A stretch of 64,000 nt of DNA from Nocardia anaemiae NBRC 100462. Its GTDB lineage: Bacteria > Actinomycetota > Actinomycetes > Mycobacteriales > Mycobacteriaceae. Shown here in pieces: positions 1 through 8,684 of the stretch (position 1 is its first letter; each line of letters opens with the position of its first letter). The stretch lies in assembly GCF_001612725.1 (NCBI RefSeq), contig NZ_BDAZ01000012.1, positions 1 through 64,000 of the forward strand, given 5' to 3'. A program made the translations under genes and the position numbers. Below the pieces are notes generated by a model. That model was not told where the DNA came from. It was given only the letters and a program-made list of their open reading frames with translations, and ran no database searches.

Positions 1-188
1 CGGGCCGCGAACGGGTCGCTCGTAAGACTCGCTCCGTTGTGGTTGGGGATGGCGGGATGTTCGGCGCCTGACGCACTCGGTCGGATGGGGCGAGTCTCGT
101 GCCTGCGGCGGATGCGCTTCGACGGCTCTGACGTGAGACGGGCCGTGAACGGTCGCTCGTAAGGCTCGCTCCGTTGTGGTCGCGGATG
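1..188. repeat. Imperfect direct repeat in intergenic DNA at the left edge
   Basis: Two ~50-bp copies (1-51 and 139-188) share the core CGCTCGTAAGRCTCGCTCCG followed by TTGTGGT. Between them, GCGAGTCT near 89-96 is the reverse complement of AGACTCGC in the first copy, so the left half could also fold. No gene is supported in 1-227. It lies just past the end of the EspG-like gene and may be part of a dispersed intergenic repeat family. Confidence 0.6.
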
Positions 189-227
189 CTGCGACGTGGC
201 GATTTGTCAACTGCGCGGCGATGGCGT

Positions 228-923
228 CTAGCGGATCTGGGCCAGGCGCAGCAGTTGGTCGGCGAAATCCTCGTCGGTGACCGGGGTCAGGGTCAGCTCG
301 TGCGAGGTGGTGAGCAGATAGCGTCCGTCGCCGGTGAAATCGAGCCAGCTGCGGTGCCGGGTGGGCGGCGACATCGGGTTTTCCGGTTCCACGGTCACGG
401 TGATGAAGCCGCGACCGTCCACCGGTTTTCGTAGGGTCTGGCGGAAACGGGCGGCGCGGCGGTGGCCGTTGGTCGCGCTGTCGCCTTCCTCGGAGTTCAG
501 CACCGTATCCTGCGGCTCCCGCATGGCCGCCAACTTGCCCGGCTGGGCCGAGCCGATGATCTCGACCAGATGTTTGCCGAGGTTGCGGGCGTGGCACATG
601 CGCACCGTCACCTTGTCGATATCGGCGATCAGAATGCCCGCGTGGTTGTGCACCACCGCGGCGAAAACCAGGATCCGCTTGGCCCCCGACTCACCGGAGA
701 CGGTGATGGTGGTGGCGTCGGAGCGGGCACACAGCATGAGCGCGGCAGCCAGATCGGCATCGGCCTGGCGGGCAAAGCGCTGGGCCAGTCGCAGTGCGGC
801 GTATTCGGATTCGGTGCGCACGGTGGCGGCGGGCGCCAGATTGACCGGGTAGGGGCGGCGGTCCAGACTCGTTTCGTTCTCCCAGACATGCGTGAATTCG
901 TCCGGAGTGAATACCCATTTCAC
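228..923 (-). CDS. EspG-family ESX secretion-associated chaperone
   Basis: 231-residue protein, close to the ~250-280 usual for EspG proteins. In mycobacteria these are cytosolic chaperones that bind the tip of PE-PPE substrates of type VII (ESX) secretion systems. The N-terminus (KWVFTPDEF...VWE) and the C-terminal stretch of basic/aromatic beta-strands are typical of the family. The GTG start is chosen because it overlaps the stop of the upstream WXG/PPE-like gene in a GTGA junction, implying translational coupling. It is the last gene of a leftward three-gene operon. No ESX core component (EccB/C/D/E) is visible, so the cognate system must be elsewhere. The family call rests on sequence feel and context; I could not search profiles. 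Confidence 0.72.
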   Translation of the reverse strand: MKWVFTPDEFTHVWENETSLDRRPYPVNLAPAATVRTESEYAALRLAQRFARQADADLAAALMLCARSDATTITVSGESGAKRILVFAAVVHNHAGILIADIDKVTVRMCHARNLGKHLVEIIGSAQPGKLAAMREPQDTVLNSEEGDSATNGHRRAARFRQTLRKPVDGRGFITVTVEPENPMSPPTRHRSWLDFTGDGRYLLTTSHELTLTPVTDEDFADQLLRLAQIR

Positions 924-1579
924 CGCGTGCCCCTGGCATCGGCCCGCGCGATCTGTGGTCCGTCGGGCGGTGCGGTGAATCGGGGGACACGGTCGCCGGA
1001 TGCGGGCATGATCGGGGTATAGACATAGGTCATCGTGTCCTGGACATCGGCCTGCGCCGTAGCAGCGGCCATGTCGTGGTCCATCCTGCGTTGTCCGCCG
1101 TGGATCGCTTCGGCGGCGGGATCTTCCAGAGCACGATACTGCGGCGGCGGCGGAATCGCCGCTCGGATGGCCTGTGCCGCATCGGAATTGAGCTCCATCA
1201 GGCGCTGTACCGCGTGGCAGACATCGTGCGCCTCGGTGCCCGCGCGGACGAATTCGCGGGTGGCGCGCTGTGCCGCATCGGCGGAACGACCTGACCAGTG
1301 CGCGAATTCGCGATTGGTGGCATCGGAGAAGGCCTGGAATGCCTCGGCGACCGCGGTGGCATTGGCGCGCCAGGCATCGGCGACCCGGCCGAGGGCCGCG
1401 GGATCGATGACCTCGTGCACCAGATCCCAGATCTCCTGGTGCGTATAGGCGCCGAAGAGTTCGCGCTCTGGCGCGTACGCGGGATCGGTTCCGCCGCTTG
1501 CCGATCCGGCGGAGGCGGCGACGGCGCGCTGCTGCACTCGAATGGCATCGGCGGCTGCCCTGGTGACGGAATCGGCCAT
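920..1579 (-). CDS. WXG100/PPE-like putative ESX substrate
   Basis: 219-residue, Ala-rich, largely helical protein. A Trp-Ser-Gly turn at residues 95-97 (HWSGRSA) sits between two predicted long helices, the hallmark helix-turn-helix of WXG100 and PPE-type ESX substrates. The C-terminal ~60 residues are Pro-rich and probably disordered. I see no clean YxxxD/E export signal after the second helix, so export is inferred from family and context. It follows the small helical gene after 3 nt and overlaps the EspG-like gene by 4 bp (GTGA), the usual order substrate-then-chaperone. It could alternatively be a non-secreted PPE-like partner. Confidence 0.6.
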   Translation of the reverse strand: MADSVTRAAADAIRVQQRAVAASAGSASGGTDPAYAPERELFGAYTHQEIWDLVHEVIDPAALGRVADAWRANATAVAEAFQAFSDATNREFAHWSGRSADAAQRATREFVRAGTEAHDVCHAVQRLMELNSDAAQAIRAAIPPPPQYRALEDPAAEAIHGGQRRMDHDMAAATAQADVQDTMTYVYTPIMPASGDRVPRFTAPPDGPQIARADARGTR

Positions 1580-1582
1580 GGG

Positions 1583-2002
1583 TCAGTGGTTTCCGTCGGT
1601 GTACTCGTCGCGCGGCGATTCGAGGTAGTCGGTGATCAGCTGTAGTGCGGCGCGGTTCGCGGCCTCGGCATCCTCGAAGCGTTTGCCCGCGGCCAGATAG
1701 GCGGCCTTGTACAGCAGAGCGGTCTCCTGGAACGCGGTGACGGTGTCGAGGAACTGAGTGCCCTTGTCGCCGAAGCCTTTTGCCAGGCCGTGGCCCGTCG
1801 GCAGGTTGGGGAAGCCGGATACCTCGGTGACGAGATGTCCGGTGGCCGTGGCCTTTTGCAGATCCTCGACGAGCTTGTCGCATGCGGCGGCGAGGTTTTC
1901 GGCGACATCCTTGGCCAGTTCGAAGGGCTCACCACCGCTGGCTCCGGTGGCGGCGGCATACAACTGCCTGGCCATTCGTTGACCGGTATCCGGTACCGCC
2001 AT
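1583..2002 (-). CDS. Small helical protein, first gene of the ESX-associated trio
   Basis: 139-residue mainly alpha-helical protein of unknown function. ATG at 2002 is preferred over an upstream ATG at 2047 because a GAGGGGG ribosome-binding sequence sits about 8 nt before it. The N-terminal half (RMARQLYAAATGASGG...LAKDVAENLAAACDKLVEDL) and C-terminal half form two helical segments, reminiscent of PE- or EspC-like partners of PPE proteins, but no diagnostic motif is visible. Position immediately before the WXG/PPE-like gene (3-nt gap) suggests the two products act together, possibly as a heterodimer stabilised by the EspG-like chaperone. Confidence 0.6.
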   Translation of the reverse strand: MAVPDTGQRMARQLYAAATGASGGEPFELAKDVAENLAAACDKLVEDLQKATATGHLVTEVSGFPNLPTGHGLAKGFGDKGTQFLDTVTAFQETALLYKAAYLAAGKRFEDAEAANRAALQLITDYLESPRDEYTDGNH

Positions 2003-2134
2003 CTGGGTCGCCCCCTCACGTTCGGTCCACCCACCGCTTGCGCGCACTTTACCGTTCGCTACCGACCGGTGTAACCCGCTTGTGCTCGTCCACGACCGCG
2101 CGCCGTTGTGATGTGACGCACGACAGAGCGGGTC

Positions 2135-2770
2135 CTAGAGCGGGCGGGTGGCGCTGACGTATTGCAGGAGGCGGTGCACCTGTTGATCTATGTCGATCAG
2201 TCCCGCTTCCGCGAACAACCGAGGGAACGTTTCGTCGTCGAAGACGCGCAGTCCGCTCCAGCCGCCGATGACCCGGCTCGCGTGGCCGATCGGGTTGTCG
2301 GCGCGGTGACTCGTGGTGATGGCGATCCGGCCGCCGGGGGCAAGGACGCGGATCATTTCGCGGGTCGCCGCGATCGGGTCCGGGATGAGGTAGAGCGCAC
2401 CGAAGCAGCAGACAGCGTCGAAGGTGCCGTCGGCGAAGGGCAGGGTGCGTGCGTCACCACGGAGATACCCGACGCGCGGCCCCGCGTTATCGGCGACAGC
2501 TCGGGCGAGCATCGGCTCGGAATAGTCCAGACCGATGGCATAGCCGCCGCGGCCGAGGGCATTGCTCAGGTAGCGAGTGAAATTGCCTGGGCCACAAGCG
2601 ATATCGAGCACCTTCTTGGATCCGTCGAGGCGCAGAGTGGTGACCGCGTCGCGCCGATCGGCGGCCGTAGTCCGACCACTGGCCAGATAGAACAACGCGG
2701 GCCGCCAAGCCTTTTCGTAAATCGCGGCGAGCGCGGGCGCGTTCATCGTGCGCCGAGCAAGATTCACCAC
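2135..2770 (-). CDS. Class I SAM-dependent methyltransferase
   Basis: About 211 residues with the full set of Rossmann-fold methyltransferase motifs: motif I VLDIACGPGNFTRYL, the acidic ribose-binding position GLDYSEPML, RGDARTLPFADGTFDAV (motif II/III) and IRVLAPGGRIAITT (motif post-III). This fits the UbiE/COQ5-like small-molecule group. The GTG start at 2770 is chosen because GGAGG lies about 12 nt upstream; a TTG at 2797 would extend it by nine residues. The substrate cannot be told. It reads in the same direction as the oxidoreductase upstream (gap 37 bp) and the ESX trio downstream, so a common transcript is possible. Confidence 0.8.
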   Translation of the reverse strand: MVNLARRTMNAPALAAIYEKAWRPALFYLASGRTTAADRRDAVTTLRLDGSKKVLDIACGPGNFTRYLSNALGRGGYAIGLDYSEPMLARAVADNAGPRVGYLRGDARTLPFADGTFDAVCCFGALYLIPDPIAATREMIRVLAPGGRIAITTSHRADNPIGHASRVIGGWSGLRVFDDETFPRLFAEAGLIDIDQQVHRLLQYVSATRPL

Positions 2771-2807
2771 ACCGCCCCCGCTCCTCCAACTAGCCAACTC
2801 ATTCGCG

Positions 2808-4058
2808 CTATGTGCGCTCGACCTCGATGGTCATGCCCGCGGCGCGCAACCGGTCGGTGAGTGCGTCGCCCATCGCGGACGCGGGGGTCAGGATGCCTGC
2901 CAATTCGGGCTGCTTCGCACCGTCGAATGCCAGGCACAGTCCGGCCTGTCCGAGCATGACCGCGGTGGCCTGGTAGCCGGGATCGCCCGTGCCGGAGAAG
3001 GTCGCCACGTATTTCGCACCGGAAGACGTGCGCGCGTAGGTCTTCATGGTGAACCAGCCACTGGTGCGCGCCTCTTCGCTCGGCCCGGTGCCGGGCTTGG
3101 GCACGATCCGGTCGAGCAGCTTGCGCCCCACCGCGACTCGCGACAGCAGCGCACCGGCCGTCATCGTCGCCACGATGCCGCCCGCCATACCGGCGGCCAC
3201 CAGCGGCGCGGTGGCCGACTTGCCCGCGTTCATCACCTCGCGGTAGTGGAAGTTCTTGCCGTAAACCCAGCCCAGTAAACCATTGGTGCGGCGCACGATC
3301 TTGGTGTTGTGCGCGGCCATGACGAAGGTGCCGACCCACCCGTCCAGGCTGGGATCGATGCTGCTGGCTCGCTGCAGCGCCTGATCGGTCTGCCGACCCA
3401 CATCGGGTTCCATCGACTTGTCCGGGCTGAGCGAATACGGGTGGCTCATCACCGAACCCTTGGCCGGATCGGCCGCGATGGCCTCCATCATGGCTCGGCC
3501 CGAATCGATGGTGCCGCCGCTCACCCCGCCCTTCAGCGACGCGATCAGCGTGGTGTCCTCGAGCTCGCCGGTATTGTCCGCGACCGTGCGCTTGTACAGC
3601 TGGTACACGCTCAGATCCGACGGAATCGAGTCGTAGCCACAGGAATTCACGATCTTCGCGCCGGTCTGCACGGCCTGCTCGTGGTACTGGTCGATCGCGT
3701 CCCGGATGAACAGCGGCTCACCGGTGAGATCGGCGTAGTGGGTCCCGGCCTTCGCGCACGCGGCCACCAGCGGCAGGCCGTAGCGCAGGTACGGGCCGAC
3801 CGTGGTCACCACGACCGTGGTGCGCGCGGCCAGTGCGTCGAGTGCGGCCTGGTCGGTCGAATCGGCAACCACCAGATCCCAATTCGCGGCGGCCGGACCG
3901 AGTTCGGCACGGACCGTGGCCAATTTGTCGAGTGAGCGCCCCGCCAATGCGATGCGCGCCTCGGCGGGCGCCGCGCCGAGCAGATACTCCGCGGTGAGCT
4001 TGCCGACGAAACCCGTCGCGCCGAACAGCACCAGGTCGAATTCGCGGTTGTCTGTCAT
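2808..4058 (-). CDS. Saccharopine dehydrogenase-like / trans-acting enoyl reductase family protein
   Basis: 416-residue NAD(P)-dependent oxidoreductase-like protein. The N-terminal Rossmann motif GATGFVGKLTAEYL (residues ~13-26) and the GPYLRYG / CAKAGTHYADLTGE block match the saccharopine-dehydrogenase-like family. In mycobacteria this family includes the trans-acting enoyl reductase of phthiocerol/phenolic glycolipid synthesis and its paralogues such as Rv2449c. A glycine/alanine-rich hydrophobic stretch (AAGMAGGIVATMTAGALL) near residue 285 could contact membrane or lipid. Likely role: reductive step in lipid metabolism; the substrate is unknown. It lies 24 bp after the UbiB-like kinase gene, same strand, consistent with an operon. 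Confidence 0.8.
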   Translation of the reverse strand: MTDNREFDLVLFGATGFVGKLTAEYLLGAAPAEARIALAGRSLDKLATVRAELGPAAANWDLVVADSTDQAALDALAARTTVVVTTVGPYLRYGLPLVAACAKAGTHYADLTGEPLFIRDAIDQYHEQAVQTGAKIVNSCGYDSIPSDLSVYQLYKRTVADNTGELEDTTLIASLKGGVSGGTIDSGRAMMEAIAADPAKGSVMSHPYSLSPDKSMEPDVGRQTDQALQRASSIDPSLDGWVGTFVMAAHNTKIVRRTNGLLGWVYGKNFHYREVMNAGKSATAPLVAAGMAGGIVATMTAGALLSRVAVGRKLLDRIVPKPGTGPSEEARTSGWFTMKTYARTSSGAKYVATFSGTGDPGYQATAVMLGQAGLCLAFDGAKQPELAGILTPASAMGDALTDRLRAAGMTIEVERT

Positions 4059-4082
4059 GATCTTCCGTTCGATAGCTGCAAT

Positions 4083-5522
<1,440 letters not shown>

Positions 5523-5629
5523 CGAGGTACCTCCATTGGTGCCGACGCGCTGGGCTTCAGAGTAGCCAACCTCACGGCAATGTCGAGACCGCCGTCACCA
5601 TTTCAGCTAGCGCCCCAGCTAGCGGCCTG

Positions 5630-5683
5630 TTAGCGCGCGAAGTCGGGCGATTGATCAGCTGGCGATCGCGAGCTAGCGCTCAT
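5630..5683 (-). other. 17-codon coupled mini-ORF after the tandem repeat
   Basis: Begins with ATGAGC, whose ATGA overlaps the stop of the second repeat peptide, and ends TAA at 5630. The encoded peptide starts MSASSR. GAGG lies 7 nt before this ATG inside the repeat, so it could be translated by coupling. It may be only what lay downstream of the TetR stop before the elements arrived. No function is claimed. Confidence 0.3.
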
Positions 5684-5763
5684 GCCTTCACCTCGCTGAC
5701 GCTCGGCTCCGGCATGACCGCTATTGCGGCTGTGTCGATTGATCGCTCGCTTCGCTCGCTCAT
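5680..5763 (-). repeat. MSERSER mini-ORF element, second tandem copy
   Basis: A 27-codon reading frame (peptide starts MSERSERSID and ends VSEVKA) identical in DNA to the copy at 5760-5843, with a period of exactly 80 bp. Its ATG overlaps the stop of copy one (ATGA), and its own stop overlaps the ATG of the 17-codon ORF. GAGG sits 7 nt before the next start. The arm TCATGCC within the element can pair with GGCATGA at the following start. See the related copy in the hemC-hemD junction at 52814-52894. Confidence 0.75.
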
Positions 5764-5843
5764 GCCTTCACCTCGCTGACGCTCGGCTCCGGCATGACCG
5801 CTATTGCGGCTGTGTCGATTGATCGCTCGCTTCGCTCGCTCAT
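5760..5843 (-). repeat. MSERSER mini-ORF element, first tandem copy, coupled to TetR stop
   Basis: 27-codon reading frame starting at the ATG at 5843, which overlaps the TetR stop codon (ATGA, 5840-5843). The DNA begins ATGAGCGAGCGAAGCGAGCG and ends CGAGGTGAAGGCATGAGC, so the unit is bounded by ATGAGC at both ends. Because 27 codons plus stop minus the 4-bp overlap equals 80 bp, tandem copies keep perfect stop/start coupling. It shares start, SEV-[KR]-A end and layout with the hemC-hemD copy. Confidence 0.78.
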
Positions 5844-6574
5844 GCACCGGTCTGCGGAGGTTCCGGCAGGATGTGCGGCTGGGCGTTGAAGATCGCCCGG
5901 GAGCCGCCCGCGCGCGCCATTCCCTCGATCGCGCTCCAGGCCATCATGGTCAGGTAGTCGATGACTTCCTCGCGCGCCATCGCCTTATCCGTTGTCCACC
6001 AGTGCGTCGCCAACTGGATGCCGCCGACCAGCACATATGACCACAGCAGCGCACCATCGGTCGCGAAGCCGTGCTCGGCGCCGCGATCGATGATGACCGT
6101 GGTGACGACCTCGGCGAAGAGCTTCTCGAATTCGGCAAGCGAGGACTGATCGGTCGAGCCGTTGCCCATGATGAACCGGTAGACCTCCGGATCCTCGTCG
6201 ACCGTGCCGACGTAGGCGGCCAGGGCCGAACGGACCAGGTGGTACTCGTCCGCGTCGAGGCTGATCGCCTCGTACACCCGCGGCATCAGGGTGGTCTCGA
6301 TGAACCGCTGCATGGTCGCGTGGACCAGGTCGTTCTTATCCGAGAAGTAGCGGTAGAGCACGGTCTTGGAGACGCCGATCTCCGCGGCGATCTCGTCCAT
6401 GCCCGCATTGCTGCCGCGGGTGCGAATAGCCGCGAGGGTGCCATCGACCAGCTCTTCGCGGCGGTCGATCTTGTGCTGCCGCCATCGGCGCTTGCGGCCG
6501 TCCGTCCGGCCGGTGCGCACCGCCGCCGGTCGTTCGGCAAGCTCGCCGACATCGACAAGGTCATCGGTGGACAG
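5840..6574 (-). CDS. TetR/AcrR family transcriptional regulator
   Basis: DNA-binding repressor-type protein. The N-terminal HTH is clear (DEIAAEIGVSKTVLYRYFSDKNDL), preceded by a basic arm (GRTDGRKRRWRQHK), with a ~150-residue helical ligand-binding domain after it. No ATG, GTG or TTG with a ribosome-binding site precedes the domain. The best-placed start is a CTG at 6574, 6 nt after GAGGGAG and downstream of a TAAGCT -10-like hexamer; GTG at 6520 (226 residues) is the conventional alternative. It is divergent from the DUF445 membrane protein gene, a likely target together with itself. Its stop codon overlaps the first MSERSER mini-ORF. Confidence 0.82.
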   Translation of the reverse strand: MSTDDLVDVGELAERPAAVRTGRTDGRKRRWRQHKIDRREELVDGTLAAIRTRGSNAGMDEIAAEIGVSKTVLYRYFSDKNDLVHATMQRFIETTLMPRVYEAISLDADEYHLVRSALAAYVGTVDEDPEVYRFIMGNGSTDQSSLAEFEKLFAEVVTTVIIDRGAEHGFATDGALLWSYVLVGGIQLATHWWTTDKAMAREEVIDYLTMMAWSAIEGMARAGGSRAIFNAQPHILPEPPQTGA

Positions 6575-6756
6575 CGTGAGCTCCCTCGTTCGTGTTGGGT
6601 TCGTGGACCACCAGCTTAGGTCCAGGCAACGAGCCACATGCGCGTTTGGGTGTCGGTTGCGACAGGTTGCACATAAACGGGCCATTCGGCGTCGGTTGCG
6701 TGTCGCTCGAGATCGCCCCGAGAGGTCGGTCGGAAACACACAGCAGAATGGGTGTC

Positions 6757-8079
6757 ATGGAGAAAGCTCCCGGCGCGGTGCTCGATGCGCCCACGTCCGC
6801 GGCACCGACCAGTTTCGCGGCCTTCGTCGACGAGGCGGGCAAGCGCCGCGATCTGTTCAAGATGAAGGCGCTGGCCACCGGTTTGTTGGCGTTCGCGACG
6901 GCGATCTATCTGTTCTGCCGCTGGCTGGAATCGCGCGGGGCGGGCGATGATTGGGTCGGTTATCTGCGGGCCGCGTCCGAGGCGGGCATGGTCGGCGCAC
7001 TCGCCGACTGGTTCGCGGTGACCGCGCTGTTTCGCCATCCGCTCGGCCTGCCGATCCCGCATACCGCGATCATCAGGAAGAAGAAGGATCAGCTCGGCGC
7101 CAGCCTCGGCGCCTTCGTCGGATCGAATTTCCTTGCCCCGGACGTGGTCTCGGCGAAGGTGAATTCGGCGCAGGTGTCCTGGCGAGTGGGGCGCTGGATG
7201 GCCGATCCCGGACATGCGGGCCGGGTGGCGCAGGAAAGTTCGACCATTCTGCGCGCGGTGGTCGGGGTGCTGCGGGACGAGGATGTCGAGCAGGTGATCG
7301 ACAACACCATCGTCAAGCGGATCGCCGAACCGCTGTGGGGTCCGCCGATCGGTCGGGTGCTCGCCGAACTGCTTGCCGACAACCGGCAGCTGCCGCTGCT
7401 CGACATGCTTGCCGAGCGTGCGCACCAGTGGGCGCTGGGTTCGCAGGAAACGATCGACCGGATCGTTTTGCGGGACGCGCCGCAATGGGCTCCGAAATTC
7501 GTAAACATTCTGCTTTCAGAAAGGATCTATCGCGAGCTTGTCGAGTTCACCTGGAAGGTGCGCTCGAATCCGGAACACGAGGTGCGGCTGGCGGCGAATC
7601 GGTTCCTGGAGGAATTCGCCTACGACCTCCAGCACGACGACGCCATGATCAAAAAGGCCGAGCGGATCAAGGCGCAGATCATGGGTCGCGAGGAGATCAC
7701 CGGCATGGCCGAGGCGACTTGGCGCGCGGCCAAGCGGTTGATCCTGGAATCGGCCGACGATCCGAACTCCACGCTGCGGCGCAAGGTCGCCGAGAACGTG
7801 CAGCAGCTCGGGGAGCGGCTGCGCGACGATGCCGAGATGCGTGCCAAAGTCGACGATTGGATCGACCGCGGCGCGCGGTATCTGGTGGAAAACTATGCCG
7901 GGGAGATCACCACTCTGGTCACCGACACGGTTGCCAGATGGGATGCCGAGGAAGCTAGCAAGAAGATCGAATTGCAGGTTGGGCGTGATCTGCAATTCAT
8001 TCGCATCAATGGCACGGTCGTAGGATCGCTGGCAGGGCTGGTGATCTACACGATTTCGCATTTGATGTTCGGCGGCTGA
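6757..8079 (+). CDS. DUF445 family membrane-anchored protein
   Basis: 440-residue protein of the DUF445 family. It has an N-terminal hydrophobic segment (ALATGLLAFATAIYLFCRWL), the family signature AGMVGALADWFAVTALFRHPLGLPIPHTAII, long helical middle regions, and a C-terminal hydrophobic anchor (VVGSLAGLVIYTISHLMF). The function of the family is not established. The ATG at 6757 is chosen because a CAGAAT -10 hexamer (6744-6749) ends exactly 7 nt before it, indicating a leaderless transcript; an in-frame ATG at 6748 lies inside this promoter. It is divergent from the TetR gene, which probably controls it. Confidence 0.85.
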   Translation: MEKAPGAVLDAPTSAAPTSFAAFVDEAGKRRDLFKMKALATGLLAFATAIYLFCRWLESRGAGDDWVGYLRAASEAGMVGALADWFAVTALFRHPLGLPIPHTAIIRKKKDQLGASLGAFVGSNFLAPDVVSAKVNSAQVSWRVGRWMADPGHAGRVAQESSTILRAVVGVLRDEDVEQVIDNTIVKRIAEPLWGPPIGRVLAELLADNRQLPLLDMLAERAHQWALGSQETIDRIVLRDAPQWAPKFVNILLSERIYRELVEFTWKVRSNPEHEVRLAANRFLEEFAYDLQHDDAMIKKAERIKAQIMGREEITGMAEATWRAAKRLILESADDPNSTLRRKVAENVQQLGERLRDDAEMRAKVDDWIDRGARYLVENYAGEITTLVTDTVARWDAEEASKKIELQVGRDLQFIRINGTVVGSLAGLVIYTISHLMFGG

Positions 8080-8120
8080 CCGTAACGCCGCTGAATGTTT
8101 GCTGGAAGGGTGCTTACAGC

Positions 8121-8153
8121 GTGCTTGCAATAGCTAGCACCCTGCTTTAGAAT
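8121..8153 (+). promoter_or_regulatory. SigA-type promoter with palindromic operator for the XRE-hbhA operon
   Basis: A -35 TTGCAA (8125-8130), 17-bp spacer and -10 TAGAAT (8148-8153) form a near-ideal promoter. Laid over the -35 is the palindrome GTGCTTGCAATAGCTAGCAC (8121-8140), with an extra GTGCTTAC half-site just upstream. A copy matching at 18 of 20 positions sits before the hydrolase gene at 10415-10434. Autoregulation by the downstream XRE protein is an inference. Confidence 0.65.
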
Positions 8154-8183
8154 TGGACACGTACAACCGCCAGAAGGTGAGTG

Positions 8184-8684
8184 ATGGCAGACCAGCCCGA
8201 AGGTTCCGCCGAGTACACCGACGAGTCGCAGGAGAGATCCAGCGGCGTCGGCGAAAAGGCGGCACGTGTGGCCAACGCGGCACACGACATCGGAGGTTTC
8301 ATCAGGGCACAGCGAGAAGCCGCGCAAGTCTCGTTGCGTCAGCTCGCCACGCTGGCGGGAGTGAGCAATCCATACCTCAGCCAGATCGAGCGCGGATTGC
8401 GCAATCCGTCCGCCGAAGTACTCGCGCAGATCGCCAAGGCACTGCGCGTCTCTTCGGAGGTGTTGTACGTACGGGCTGGCTATCTCGAGCAACGGCCGCA
8501 CAGTCCGGTCCGGGATGCCCTGCTTGCCGATACGTCGATCAGCGAGCGGCAGAAGCAGGTGCTGCTGGACATCTATGAATCGTTTCGCCGGGAAAACGGA
8601 GGAAGCGAGCCAGGGGGGGACGAGTGGGACAGCGACGTTCCGAGCACATCACCAACTCCGCCACGCCAGGAGAACGAAGAATGA
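8184..8684 (+). CDS. XRE-family transcriptional regulator (Rv0474-like)
   Basis: 166-residue regulator with a lambda-Cro/C1-type HTH at about residues 40-95 (RQLATLAGVSNPYLSQIERGLRNPSAEVLAQIAKALRVS in segments), followed by ~70 residues with an acidic, Pro-rich disordered tail. ATG at 8184 follows an AGAAGGTG ribosome-binding region; the transcript has a ~24-nt leader from the promoter at 8125-8153. Its stop overlaps the hbhA start (ATGA), so regulator and adhesin are translationally coupled, matching the Rv0474-Rv0475 pair of M. tuberculosis. The palindrome over its own promoter suggests negative autoregulation; the ligand or signal is unknown. Confidence 0.88.
   Translation: MADQPEGSAEYTDESQERSSGVGEKAARVANAAHDIGGFIRAQREAAQVSLRQLATLAGVSNPYLSQIERGLRNPSAEVLAQIAKALRVSSEVLYVRAGYLEQRPHSPVRDALLADTSISERQKQVLLDIYESFRRENGGSEPGGDEWDSDVPSTSPTPPRQENEE

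Noticed and set aside
228..1883. A 551-residue frame covering the EspG-like gene and beyond
   Set aside because: Only the part from GTG 923 is protein-like; upstream it is an Arg-rich shadow of the PPE-like gene, and the GTGA overlap fixes the start.
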